From contig JBOHDE010000260.1 in assembly GCA_050699035.1 (NCBI GenBank), forward strand, positions 1 through 5,057: a stretch of DNA of 5,057 nt. The letters are read 5' to 3'. Below, in pieces: positions 1-5,057 of this stretch (position 1 is the first letter of the stretch; every line of letters starts with the position of its first letter). The stretch is from WHTB01 sp050699035. GTDB taxonomy: Bacteria; Actinomycetota; Actinomycetes; Propionibacteriales; Nocardioidaceae. The position numbers and the translations under genes were made by a program. The notes under the pieces are model-generated. The model saw only the letters and a program-made list of their open reading frames with translations. It searched no databases and had not been told where the DNA came from.

Positions 1-409
1 TGTGCGCCCAGTGCACGTCGACCAGCGCAGTGGCGGCGACCTGCTCGTCGAGGAGCTCCTCGGTGCGGCCCTGCGACAGGTTGACGAACGGCGGGAACGG
101 CGAGCGACCCGCATCGGTGAAGCCGACGCTGAACAGCTCGTGGTCGCGGTAGAACGTCCGCGCCCGGTCCCACGTGACCCCCTCGTCGGCGACCCGCTGA
201 CCCACCCCGACCGAGTCCCAGATGTCGATCACGTCGCGATGCTGGCAGATCGCCCGGGAGCCGACCAGGTCACGGGCGGGGCGGTGGTCGAGCACCCGCG
301 TCGGGATCCCCCAGCGGGCCAGCAGCAGGGCGGTGGTCTGACCCACCGGCCCGTTTCCGACGACGACGACGGGGGCGCCGGTGTACGGCGGCAGGTCGAG
401 CGGCTCCAT
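1..409 (-). CDS. Class A FAD-dependent aromatic hydroxylase, N-terminal part (runs off the left edge)
   Basis: The first 136 residues of a flavoprotein monooxygenase are visible; the C-terminus lies outside the window. A Rossmann dinucleotide-binding start is clear: VVVVGNGPVG gives GxGxxG at residues 18-23, and the second strand ends in an acidic residue, Asp41 (TRVLD), which should bind the FAD ribose. Residues 50-62 (GSRAICQHRDVID) and 111-123 (LSQGRTEELLDEQ) match the pattern of the MhpA/PheA/MobA-like phenol and hydroxyphenyl-acid hydroxylases, which use NAD(P)H and O2 to hydroxylate a phenolic ring. The ATG at 409 lies 4 nt after the preceding stop and has an AGGA 8 nt upstream, so it should be translationally coupled as the last visible gene of the operon. 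By context it may make homogentisate or a precursor, for example from 3-hydroxyphenylacetate; that substrate is inference. The NAD(P)H/FAD DG and GD motifs cannot be checked here. Confidence 0.88.
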   Translation of the reverse strand, partial: MEPLDLPPYTGAPVVVVGNGPVGQTTALLLARWGIPTRVLDHRPARDLVGSRAICQHRDVIDIWDSVGVGQRVADEGVTWDRARTFYRDHELFSVGFTDAGRSPFPPFVNLSQGRTEELLDEQVAATALVDVHWAH

Positions 410-413
410 GTCG

Positions 414-1373
414 TCAGTCCTGCAACGCGGCCCAGACCTCGCGGTCTCGCTCGGCGGTCCAGATCTGCGGGCGCTCGATCCCGTCGTACTCATCCCAGAG
501 GCGTTGGACGTTGAACGGCAGGCAGTGCTCGAAGATCGGCCACTGCCCGAACTCGGGCTCGAGCGCGGAGTGGGCGCGGGCGAACGCCTCCTTCACCTCG
601 CCGCCGGCAGCGTGTACGGCGCCGACCTGCTCGCGCATCGTCAGCAGGAACCCGCGCGTTTGCGCGATCGCGGCGTCGACCGCAGCGCGTCCTCGGGCCA
701 CGCCGCCACGCCCGCCGACGAGAGCCTCGGCGCCGAACGACGCCACCATGTCCAGGGTCGCCGTCGACCAGTCGGTGTGGAACGCGTCGCCGGTGTAGAG
801 GGCGGCCTGTGCCTCCACCAGGTCGCCGGCGAACAGGATGCGCTGCTCGGGCAGCCAGGCCACGATGTCGCCCTCGGTGTGGCCACGACCGCAGTACTGC
901 AAGACGAGGTCGCCGCGGTCGCCGCCCAGCGGGATCGTGCACCGGTCGCTGAACGTCGCGGTGGGCCAGGTCAGCCCGGGGATGGTCTCCGGCTCTCGGA
1001 ACAGCCGCGGCATCCGGCCGTACTCGGACTCCCAGTCCTGTTGGCCGCGCTCGGCGACCAGCTCACGGGTCTTCTCGTGCGCGACGATCACGTCGGCGTC
1101 GAACGCGCTCGCCCCGAGTACGCGTACCGCGTGGTAGTGGCTGAGCACGAGGAACCGGACCGGCTTGTCGGTGTGCTCGCGCAGCACCGCCAGCCAGTCG
1201 CGCGCCGCGGCCGGTGTCGCCCGGGCCTCGAACGCGACCAGGAAGTCCTCGCCCTCGATCGCCCCGACATTCGGGTCGCCCTCGGCGGTGAGGGCGTAGA
1301 CGCCGTCGGCGAGCACCTCGAGCGTCTCGGTCGTGGCGGCAAGGTCGGCGGAGGATGCGAACGGCTTGGTCAC
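414..1373 (-). CDS. Metallo-beta-lactamase-fold protein with the second metal site lost
   Basis: A 319-residue cytoplasmic protein with no signal peptide or membrane segment. The MBL fold shows as an N-terminal beta sandwich (about 18-50), a strand running into S78-H79-Y80-H81, G164-H165-T-E-G-D168, and F181-A-G-D184. In the canonical HxHxDH motif the Asp and second His are replaced by Val83 and Arg84 (HYHAVRVLG), and the usual C-terminal PGHG His reads GGRGG with Arg222. Ligands of metal site 1 (His79, His81, His165) and the bridging Asp184 remain, while the other site-2 ligands are gone. It should therefore bind one metal or act non-hydrolytically. I recall the HYHAVRVLG variant from bacterial MBL-fold proteins but cannot confirm this here. 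The GTG start at 1373 is the first possible start after an in-frame stop, which is the stop of the fumarylacetoacetase gene only three codons upstream. There is no good Shine-Dalgarno, so translation probably depends on the upstream gene. Substrate unknown. Confidence 0.85.
   Translation of the reverse strand: MTKPFASSADLAATTETLEVLADGVYALTAEGDPNVGAIEGEDFLVAFEARATPAAARDWLAVLREHTDKPVRFLVLSHYHAVRVLGASAFDADVIVAHEKTRELVAERGQQDWESEYGRMPRLFREPETIPGLTWPTATFSDRCTIPLGGDRGDLVLQYCGRGHTEGDIVAWLPEQRILFAGDLVEAQAALYTGDAFHTDWSTATLDMVASFGAEALVGGRGGVARGRAAVDAAIAQTRGFLLTMREQVGAVHAAGGEVKEAFARAHSALEPEFGQWPIFEHCLPFNVQRLWDEYDGIERPQIWTAERDREVWAALQD
418..421 (-). promoter_or_regulatory. Ribosome binding site of the flavin hydroxylase gene
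   Basis: AGGA on the minus strand overlaps the last codons of the MBL-fold gene and lies 8 nt before the ATG at 409. Its position inside the upstream gene supports this start and coupled translation. Confidence 0.55.
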
Positions 1374-1382
1374 GCCTGCAGG

Positions 1383-2594
1383 CTACCCACGTGCCGGCGC
1401 GATCCGACCGCGCACCTCACCGAGCGCGATGCGGCCGCCGGCCGGTGCGGGCGCCGTCGCCGTCAGGACGACCTGGTCGCCGTCCTCGAGGAAGGTGCGG
1501 GTGCTGCCGTCGTCCAGGGTGACCGGCTCCTGGCCGCCCCACGACAGCTCCAGGAAAGACCCGCGCTGCTCCCGTGTCGGGCCGCTGATCGTGCCGGACG
1601 CGAACAGGTCGCCGGTGCGCAGCGAAGCCCCGTTGACGGTCAGGTGGGCCAGCATCTGGGCCGGCGACCAGTACATCGAGCGGTATGGCGGCCGCGACAC
1701 GACGGTGCCGTTCCAGACCACCTCGACGTCGATGTCGAGCCCGGCGTCCTCGTCGACGCGCAGGTAGTCGAGCGGCCGCGGGTCCTGGTCGGGCAGGGGT
1801 ACGCGGGCGGCGTCGAGCGCGGCGAGCGGCGTCACCCAGGCCGAGATCGAGGTCGCGAACGACTTGCCGAGGAACGGGCCGAGCGGCACGTACTCCCAGG
1901 CCTGGATGTCACGGGCGGACCAGTCGTTCAGCAGCACGACGCCGAAGACGTGGTCGGCGAACGAGTCGGTGCCGACCGATGTGCCCATCGGCGACGGAGC
2001 GCCGACGACGAAACCCAGCTCGGCCTCGATGTCGAGACGTCGTGACGGACCGTAGGTCGGGGTGGTTTCGGAGCGCGGCTTGCGTTGCCCGTTCGGCCGC
2101 ACGACCTCGGTGCCGGTCGGCACGACGGTGCCGGCGCGGCCGTGGTAGCCGACCGGCAGGTGCCGCCAGTTCGGCAGCAGCGGCTCGGAGTCGGGACGGA
2201 AGATGGTGCCGACGTTCGACGCGTGGTCCAGGGAGCAGTAGAAGTCGACGTAGTCCGCGACCTCGAACGGCGCGTGCAGCGTGACGTCGGCGAGCGGCAC
2301 CAGGAACGGCTCGACCTCGGACCGCGCGGCGTCGTCGGTGAGCATCTCCACGAGCCAGGCGCGTACGGAGTCCCACGCCGGCCGGCCCAAGGCCATGAAC
2401 GGGTTCAGCGTCGGCTGCTGGAAGACGTGCGCGGCGTCGAGCAGGTCGGACGCGGCCAGCGGTGCCAGGTCGATGACCAGGTCACCGATCCGGCACCCGA
2501 CCCGCGGCTCGTCGCCGGCCAGGCTGAACACGCCGTACGGCAGGTTCGTGACGTCCCACCGCGAGCCGGCTGCGCCGTCCACCCACGTCGTCAT
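1383..2594 (-). CDS. fahA: Fumarylacetoacetase (fumarylacetoacetate hydrolase)
   Basis: Hydrolyses the carbon-carbon bond of fumarylacetoacetate to fumarate and acetoacetate (EC 3.7.1.2), the last step of homogentisate degradation, in the cytosol. The protein has 403 residues, close to the usual 400-440. It has the small N-terminal domain (about 15-110) followed by the mixed-beta catalytic domain. By alignment to mammalian FAH from memory, the metal and catalytic residues are present: Asp117 and His124 in DFYCSLDHASNVG (mouse Asp126, His133), Glu190 and Glu192 in DIEAELGF (199, 201), Asp224 in NDWSARDIQ (233), Lys244 in FLGKSF (253), and Glu342 in GTISGPTREQRGS (364). The spacings between these residues agree. 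The ATG at 2594 has a strong AGAGGAG 7 nt upstream. It lies 23 nt after the 292-residue gene and 9 nt before the MBL-fold gene, so it sits mid-operon. Function is secure; only the symbol (fahA/hmgB) varies between organisms. Confidence 0.97.
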   Translation of the reverse strand: MTTWVDGAAGSRWDVTNLPYGVFSLAGDEPRVGCRIGDLVIDLAPLAASDLLDAAHVFQQPTLNPFMALGRPAWDSVRAWLVEMLTDDAARSEVEPFLVPLADVTLHAPFEVADYVDFYCSLDHASNVGTIFRPDSEPLLPNWRHLPVGYHGRAGTVVPTGTEVVRPNGQRKPRSETTPTYGPSRRLDIEAELGFVVGAPSPMGTSVGTDSFADHVFGVVLLNDWSARDIQAWEYVPLGPFLGKSFATSISAWVTPLAALDAARVPLPDQDPRPLDYLRVDEDAGLDIDVEVVWNGTVVSRPPYRSMYWSPAQMLAHLTVNGASLRTGDLFASGTISGPTREQRGSFLELSWGGQEPVTLDDGSTRTFLEDGDQVVLTATAPAPAGGRIALGEVRGRIAPARG

Positions 2595-2601
2595 GCAGTC
2601 G

Positions 2602-2608
2602 CTCCTCT
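2602..2608 (-). promoter_or_regulatory. Strong ribosome binding site of fumarylacetoacetase
   Basis: AGAGGAG on the minus strand, 7 nt before the ATG at 2594, in the 23-nt gap after the upstream gene. It is the best Shine-Dalgarno in the operon and fixes the fumarylacetoacetase start. It suggests independent, efficient initiation of this gene, unlike the MBL-fold gene that follows. Confidence 0.75.
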
Positions 2609-2617
2609 GGTAGTCGA

Positions 2618-3496
2618 TCAGATCAGGTCGAGCGCCGCGAGGTCGGCCAGGGGTTCGTCGATGCTGCAGCTGCCGTACGACCGGAACCAGCGCCGCGCCG
2701 ACGCGAGCCGGTCGTCACCGAGGTCTCGCACCGCTGCCGCGAGCACGGCGCCGTCGCGCTCCGCCAGCGTGTGCCCGACGTCGTCGACAGCGGCGCCGTC
2801 CAGCGCCACCCGCGTCGCCAGCAGCACGTTGAGGAATCCGTGGTGCTCGAGGCCGGTGGCGCTCGCGGTGTGGCGGACGGCGTGGTGCAGCCCGGCCGTG
2901 CACTTGAACGCGAGTTCGCGGTCGAGGGCCGCGTTGACCACGACCGCCAGCGCACGCTCGGCGGGAAATGCCGACGGGTCGGGTCCGCCGGTCCGGACCT
3001 TCAGCTGGTGCCCGGCCGCCGCGACCTCGTCGAGGGCGGCTAGCCACCCGGCCGTGGCCTCCGTCCCGGCCAGCCGCGGCAGCTCGACGAACGCGTCGAC
3101 GCCGTCGGGGAGTGCGGTGGCGAGCACGGTGGTGACCCGCCGGGCGTTGTGGGCCAGGTCGGCCTCGTCGCGCAGCGCGACCTCGACCCCGCGGAGCGCT
3201 AGCCGGCCGACTCGCCGGACCCAGGTCAGCGCCGGCTCGATCGCGCCCGCGCCGCCGGTGATGGTGAGGCTCAACGCCAGTGGCTCATCATTGTCCTGGT
3301 CGTCGAGTGCGCGCTGCAGCTCGGGCAGCCGCTGGTCGGAGCAGACGAACGTGCCGACCAGGTCGGCGTACCACGCCGACCGGTGCACGGCGTGCGCGCG
3401 TACGGCGTCGGGGACGGGTGCGTCACCCGGCGGGAAGATGGCGGCGTCGTCGACCAGGGCCGCGAACATCCGGGGGATCGGATCCGTTGTTGACAT
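2618..3496 (-). CDS. Uncharacterised conserved protein of the homogentisate operon
   Basis: A 292-residue soluble protein, first gene of the leftward operon. I cannot name its function. It resembles, from memory, a recurrent actinobacterial hypothetical family. Features that look conserved are an N-terminal LVDDAAIFPPGDAP block (14-27), alternating strand/helix segments (GVEVALRDEADL at 103-114, AFVELPR at 135-141), KVRTGG (166-171), FKCTAGLHHAVRH (197-209), EHHGFLN (217-223) and a C-terminal SYGSCSIDEP (273-282). The repeated strand-helix pattern, with Lys166 and Lys198 near strand ends, suggests a TIM-barrel-like fold with a His-rich active site (His204, 205, 209, 218, 219); this is inference. 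Co-transcription with fumarylacetoacetase and divergence from the dioxygenase tie it to aromatic-acid breakdown, and it is one candidate for the missing isomerase. The ATG at 3496 has no Shine-Dalgarno but a -10 element 7 nt upstream, consistent with a leaderless mRNA. Met10 is a less likely alternative start. Confidence 0.85.
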   Translation of the reverse strand: MSTTDPIPRMFAALVDDAAIFPPGDAPVPDAVRAHAVHRSAWYADLVGTFVCSDQRLPELQRALDDQDNDEPLALSLTITGGAGAIEPALTWVRRVGRLALRGVEVALRDEADLAHNARRVTTVLATALPDGVDAFVELPRLAGTEATAGWLAALDEVAAAGHQLKVRTGGPDPSAFPAERALAVVVNAALDRELAFKCTAGLHHAVRHTASATGLEHHGFLNVLLATRVALDGAAVDDVGHTLAERDGAVLAAAVRDLGDDRLASARRWFRSYGSCSIDEPLADLAALDLI

Positions 3497-3503
3497 CGTC
3501 TGG

Positions 3504-3534
3504 AGGGTAGCGCAGGGTGGTTGCTGAGCGGACA
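3504..3534 (-). promoter_or_regulatory. Candidate leaderless promoter of the leftward operon
   Basis: On the minus strand, TACCCT (3504-3509) fits the actinobacterial -10 pattern TANNNT. It ends 7 nt before the ATG at 3496, which would place the transcription start on or next to the A of the start codon. A weak -35 candidate, TGTCCG (3529-3534), lies 19 nt upstream. The absence of any Shine-Dalgarno before this ATG supports a leaderless reading. Weak points are the poor -35 and the G+C-rich -10. Confidence 0.45.
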
Positions 3535-3550
3535 GTTGCGTCCGTTATAT
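3521..3550 (+). promoter_or_regulatory. Candidate promoter of homogentisate dioxygenase
   Basis: TTGCTG (3521-3526) and TTATAT (3545-3550) are separated by 18 nt, matching a housekeeping sigma-70-type -35/-10 pair. The -10 is the most A+T-rich patch of the intergenic region. A start near 3557 would leave a short leader carrying the ribosome binding site. It overlaps the divergent promoter, so the two transcription units probably share control. Confidence 0.5.
3529..3544. promoter_or_regulatory. Candidate operator: inverted repeat between divergent promoters
   Basis: CGGAC-6 nt-GTCCG is a perfect 5-bp inverted repeat. It occupies the spacer between the -35 and -10 of the rightward promoter and covers the weak -35 of the leftward one, so a bound regulator could control both. 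A second small palindrome, ATGCGCAT (3549-3556), abuts it. Arms this short can occur by chance. No regulator gene is present in the window, so the family that binds it is unknown. Confidence 0.35.
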
Positions 3551-3560
3551 GCGCATTGAC

Positions 3561-3566
3561 GAAAGG
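3561..3566 (+). promoter_or_regulatory. Ribosome binding site of homogentisate dioxygenase
   Basis: GAAAGG ends 8 nt before the ATG at 3575, at normal spacing. It supports this start; the encoded N-terminus (MAHYRHVGQVPPKRHTQF) also looks like a complete family start. Confidence 0.65.
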
Positions 3567-3574
3567 CTTCGGGG

Positions 3575-4819
3575 ATGGCGCACTACCGACACGTCGGGCA
3601 GGTGCCGCCCAAGCGGCACACCCAGTTCCGCACCGCCGAGGGCACACTGCACTACGAGGAGCTGATGGGTGAGGAGGGCTTCTCGTCCGACTCGTCGCTG
3701 CTCTACCACCGTGGGGTGCCGTCGGCGATCGTGGACTCGCAGGTGTGGGAGCTGCCCGACCTCACCACCGCCGCCAACCACCCCCTCAAGCCGCTGCATC
3801 TCAAGCTGCACACGCTTTTCGACCTCGATCAGCTGGCCTGGAAAGCCAACGACCCGGTGCAGCATCGGCGGCTCGTCCTCGGCAACGCCGACGTGCGGAT
3901 CAGCTACGTGGTGGCCGGCGAGACCTCGCCGTACTACCGCAACGCGATCGGTGACGAGTGCGTGTACGTCGAGGACGGCGCGGCGACGGTCGAGACAGTG
4001 TTCGGGTCGCTGCCGGCGCGCAAGGGCGACTACGTCGTGATCCCGCGGGCGACGACGCACCGCTGGCTGCCGGACACGTCGAGCGGCCCGCTTCGGCTGT
4101 ACGCGGTCGAGGCCAACAGCCACGTCACACCGCCGAAGCGCTACCTGTCCCGGTTCGGGCAGTTCCTCGAGCACGCGCCGTACTGCGAGCGGGACCTGCA
4201 CGGACCGGTCGATCCGCTGGTGGTCGACGGCGCCGACGTGGAGGTCCTGGTCAAGCATCGGGGCAGCGGTCCGCTCGCCCAGCAGGGGATCGTCGGCTCC
4301 CGGATGACGTACGCGACGCATCCGTTCGACGTCGTGGGCTGGGACGGCTGCCTGTACCCGTTCACGTTCAACGTGTCCGACTTCGAGCCGATCACTGGTC
4401 GGGTGCACCAGCCGCCGCCGGTGCACCAGGTCTTCGAGGGCTACAACTTCGTGATCTGCAACTTCTGCCCCCGCAAGGTGGACTACCACCCGCTGTCGAT
4501 CCCGGTGCCGTACTACCACTCCAACGTCGACTCGGACGAGGTGATGTTCTACGTCGGCGGCGACTACGAGGCGCGCAAGGGCTCGGGCATCAACATCGGC
4601 TCGATCTCGCTGCATCCCGGCGGCTACGCCCACGGTCCACAGCCGTCGGCGATCGAGAAGTCGCTCGGTGCGGAGTACTTCGACGAGCTGGCCGTCATGG
4701 TCGACACGTTCCGCCCGCTCGAGATCGGCGAAGGCGGCGCGGCGTCCGACGACGGCAAGTACGCCTGGACCTGGGCCGGCCGCGGACCCGACGACCCGGG
4801 CGTCTACTCGATCGGCTGA
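3575..4819 (+). CDS. hmgA: Homogentisate 1,2-dioxygenase
   Basis: A cupin-fold non-haem Fe(II) dioxygenase that opens the ring of homogentisate to maleylacetoacetate with O2 (EC 1.13.11.5). At 414 residues it is slightly shorter than the human enzyme (445), as I expect for the bacterial actinobacterial-type branch. An N-terminal beta domain (about 15-250) carries YRNAIGDECVYVEDG (121-135). The C-terminal cupin carries the metal site: His315 in YYHSNVDSDE, Glu322 (or Asp321), and His353 in YAHGPQPS, matching human His335, Glu341 and His371. His278 (RVHQPPP) is the likely match to the human active-site His292, although the spacing to the first ligand is 37 rather than 43. The acidic ligand lies one residue further from the first His than in the human enzyme. 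The gene stands alone on the + strand, divergent from fumarylacetoacetase, which strongly supports homogentisate as substrate. An inverted repeat follows downstream. Confidence 0.95.
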   Translation: MAHYRHVGQVPPKRHTQFRTAEGTLHYEELMGEEGFSSDSSLLYHRGVPSAIVDSQVWELPDLTTAANHPLKPLHLKLHTLFDLDQLAWKANDPVQHRRLVLGNADVRISYVVAGETSPYYRNAIGDECVYVEDGAATVETVFGSLPARKGDYVVIPRATTHRWLPDTSSGPLRLYAVEANSHVTPPKRYLSRFGQFLEHAPYCERDLHGPVDPLVVDGADVEVLVKHRGSGPLAQQGIVGSRMTYATHPFDVVGWDGCLYPFTFNVSDFEPITGRVHQPPPVHQVFEGYNFVICNFCPRKVDYHPLSIPVPYYHSNVDSDEVMFYVGGDYEARKGSGINIGSISLHPGGYAHGPQPSAIEKSLGAEYFDELAVMVDTFRPLEIGEGGAASDDGKYAWTWAGRGPDDPGVYSIG

Positions 4820-4853
4820 CGCACCCGCCTGCCAGTCCCGTCCCGCTCCGACC

Positions 4854-4914
4854 GTTGAGTGTGACGTTCTCGACAGACACGCCAGCGTGTCGCGTCGAAA
4901 ACGTCACACTCAAC
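4854..4914. terminator. Large inverted repeat between convergent genes, probable two-way terminator or repeat element
   Basis: A perfect 15-bp outer stem (4854-4868 with 4900-4914) is followed after a single mismatch by a 5-bp stem (TCGAC, 4870-4874, with GTCGA, 4894-4898). An inner GACACGC/GCGTGTC stem (4876-4882 with 4885-4891) has a tiny apical loop. About 27 base pairs form over 61 nt. It lies between the stop of the dioxygenase (4819) and the stop of the convergent gene (4931), where it could end transcription from both sides. Neither flank carries a T-run, so it would be a U-less hairpin of the kind proposed in actinobacteria, or a REP/MITE-like dispersed palindrome. The structure is seen directly; the role is inferred. 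Confidence 0.65.
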
Positions 4915-4930
4915 CGGGGGAGGGGCGCCG

Positions 4931-5057
4931 TTAGCGGGGTTCGCGGACCTCGATGATCGCCACCCCGGCGGAGCTCATCTCGGTGATCGCCCGCTCGGTG
5001 GAGTCGGCCGCCACGCCGGCGACGTAGTTCGTCAGCAGCCGGGTCTGGAAGCCCTCC
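4931..5057 (-). CDS. Nicotinamidase/isochorismatase-family hydrolase, C-terminal end (runs off the right edge)
   Basis: Only the last 41 residues and the TAA stop are visible. They read GFQTRLLTNYVAGVAADSTE (residues 2-21 of the fragment) and then ERAITEMSSAGVAIIEV. This matches, from memory, the C-terminal strand and helix of Mycobacterium PncA (a segment like TRVLVDLTAGVSADTT, then LEEMRTASVELV), where the AGV-x-x-x-[ST]T turn leads into the last helix. Nicotinamidase converts nicotinamide to nicotinate for NAD salvage. The catalytic Asp/Lys/Cys and metal residues lie outside the window, so another cysteine-hydrolase of the same superfamily cannot be excluded. It converges on the dioxygenase gene, with the large inverted repeat between them, and is probably not part of the catabolic cluster. 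Confidence 0.7.
   Translation of the reverse strand, partial: EGFQTRLLTNYVAGVAADSTERAITEMSSAGVAIIEVREPR

Noticed and set aside
2..514. A 170-codon open frame on the + strand at the left edge
   Set aside because: It is antisense to the flavin hydroxylase, whose GxGxxG start is clear; the product resembles nothing.
381..2045. A 554-codon open frame on the + strand across the MBL-fold and fumarylacetoacetase genes
   Set aside because: Its translation is Arg/Gly/Val-rich with no family-like motif. It lies opposite two clear genes, as expected for a shadow frame in G+C-rich DNA.
2085..3527. A 480-codon open frame on the + strand opposite fumarylacetoacetase and the 292-residue gene
   Set aside because: Low-complexity Ser/Arg/Ala-rich product that runs through the divergent promoter region; the minus-strand genes carry the recognisable or coherent protein features.
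3545..4633. A 362-codon open frame on the - strand opposite the dioxygenase
   Set aside because: Composition is His/Arg/Val-rich with no motif, and the + strand frame is a secure homogentisate dioxygenase.
4895..4935. A classical intrinsic terminator with a T-run
   Set aside because: The hairpin is followed by CCGGGGG on one side and preceded by G+C-rich sequence on the other. No T-run exists, so only a U-less terminator or repeat is proposed.
3958..4956. A 332-codon + strand frame inside and beyond the dioxygenase
   Set aside because: It is a frame-shifted shadow rich in Arg and Ala that reads through the downstream palindrome and into the antisense of the next gene.
1..5057. Mobile element, phage, CRISPR or defence system
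   Set aside because: No transposase, integrase, direct-repeat array, nuclease or toxin-antitoxin pair was seen. Gene content is metabolic and codon use is even across the window.

Overview
The window looks like chromosomal DNA from a G+C-rich actinobacterium. Codon third positions are almost all G or C, long shadow ORFs lie opposite every gene, one promoter looks leaderless, and the best protein matches I can recall are actinobacterial. A Nocardioides/Kribbella-type Propionibacteriales host is a guess, not a demonstration.

The core is a homogentisate (tyrosine/phenylacetate-type) catabolic locus built around a short divergent promoter region at 3497-3574. To the right, on the + strand, is homogentisate 1,2-dioxygenase (3575-4819). 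To the left, on the - strand, four closely spaced genes read as one operon. In transcription order they are: an uncharacterised 292-residue protein (2618-3496), fumarylacetoacetase (1383-2594), a metallo-beta-lactamase-fold protein with a degenerate metal site (414-1373), and the N-terminal part of a class A FAD-dependent aromatic hydroxylase that runs off the left edge (1-409). Gaps within the operon are 23, 9 and 4 nt.

The dioxygenase opens homogentisate to maleylacetoacetate, and fumarylacetoacetase cleaves fumarylacetoacetate to fumarate and acetoacetate. The cis-trans isomerase that must act between them is not recognisable here: there is no zeta-class GST and no mycothiol-dependent DinB-type isomerase. 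The flavin hydroxylase could feed a hydroxylated aromatic acid into the route. The 292-residue protein and the MBL-fold protein have no assigned role and are the most interesting genes of the window.

Right of the dioxygenase, a large near-perfect inverted repeat (4854-4914) sits between convergent genes. It is followed by the C-terminal end of a nicotinamidase/isochorismatase-family protein (4931-5057, - strand), probably unrelated to the catabolic cluster. No tRNA, rRNA, CRISPR array, insertion sequence or transposase was seen, and no stretch over 300 bases lacks a gene.
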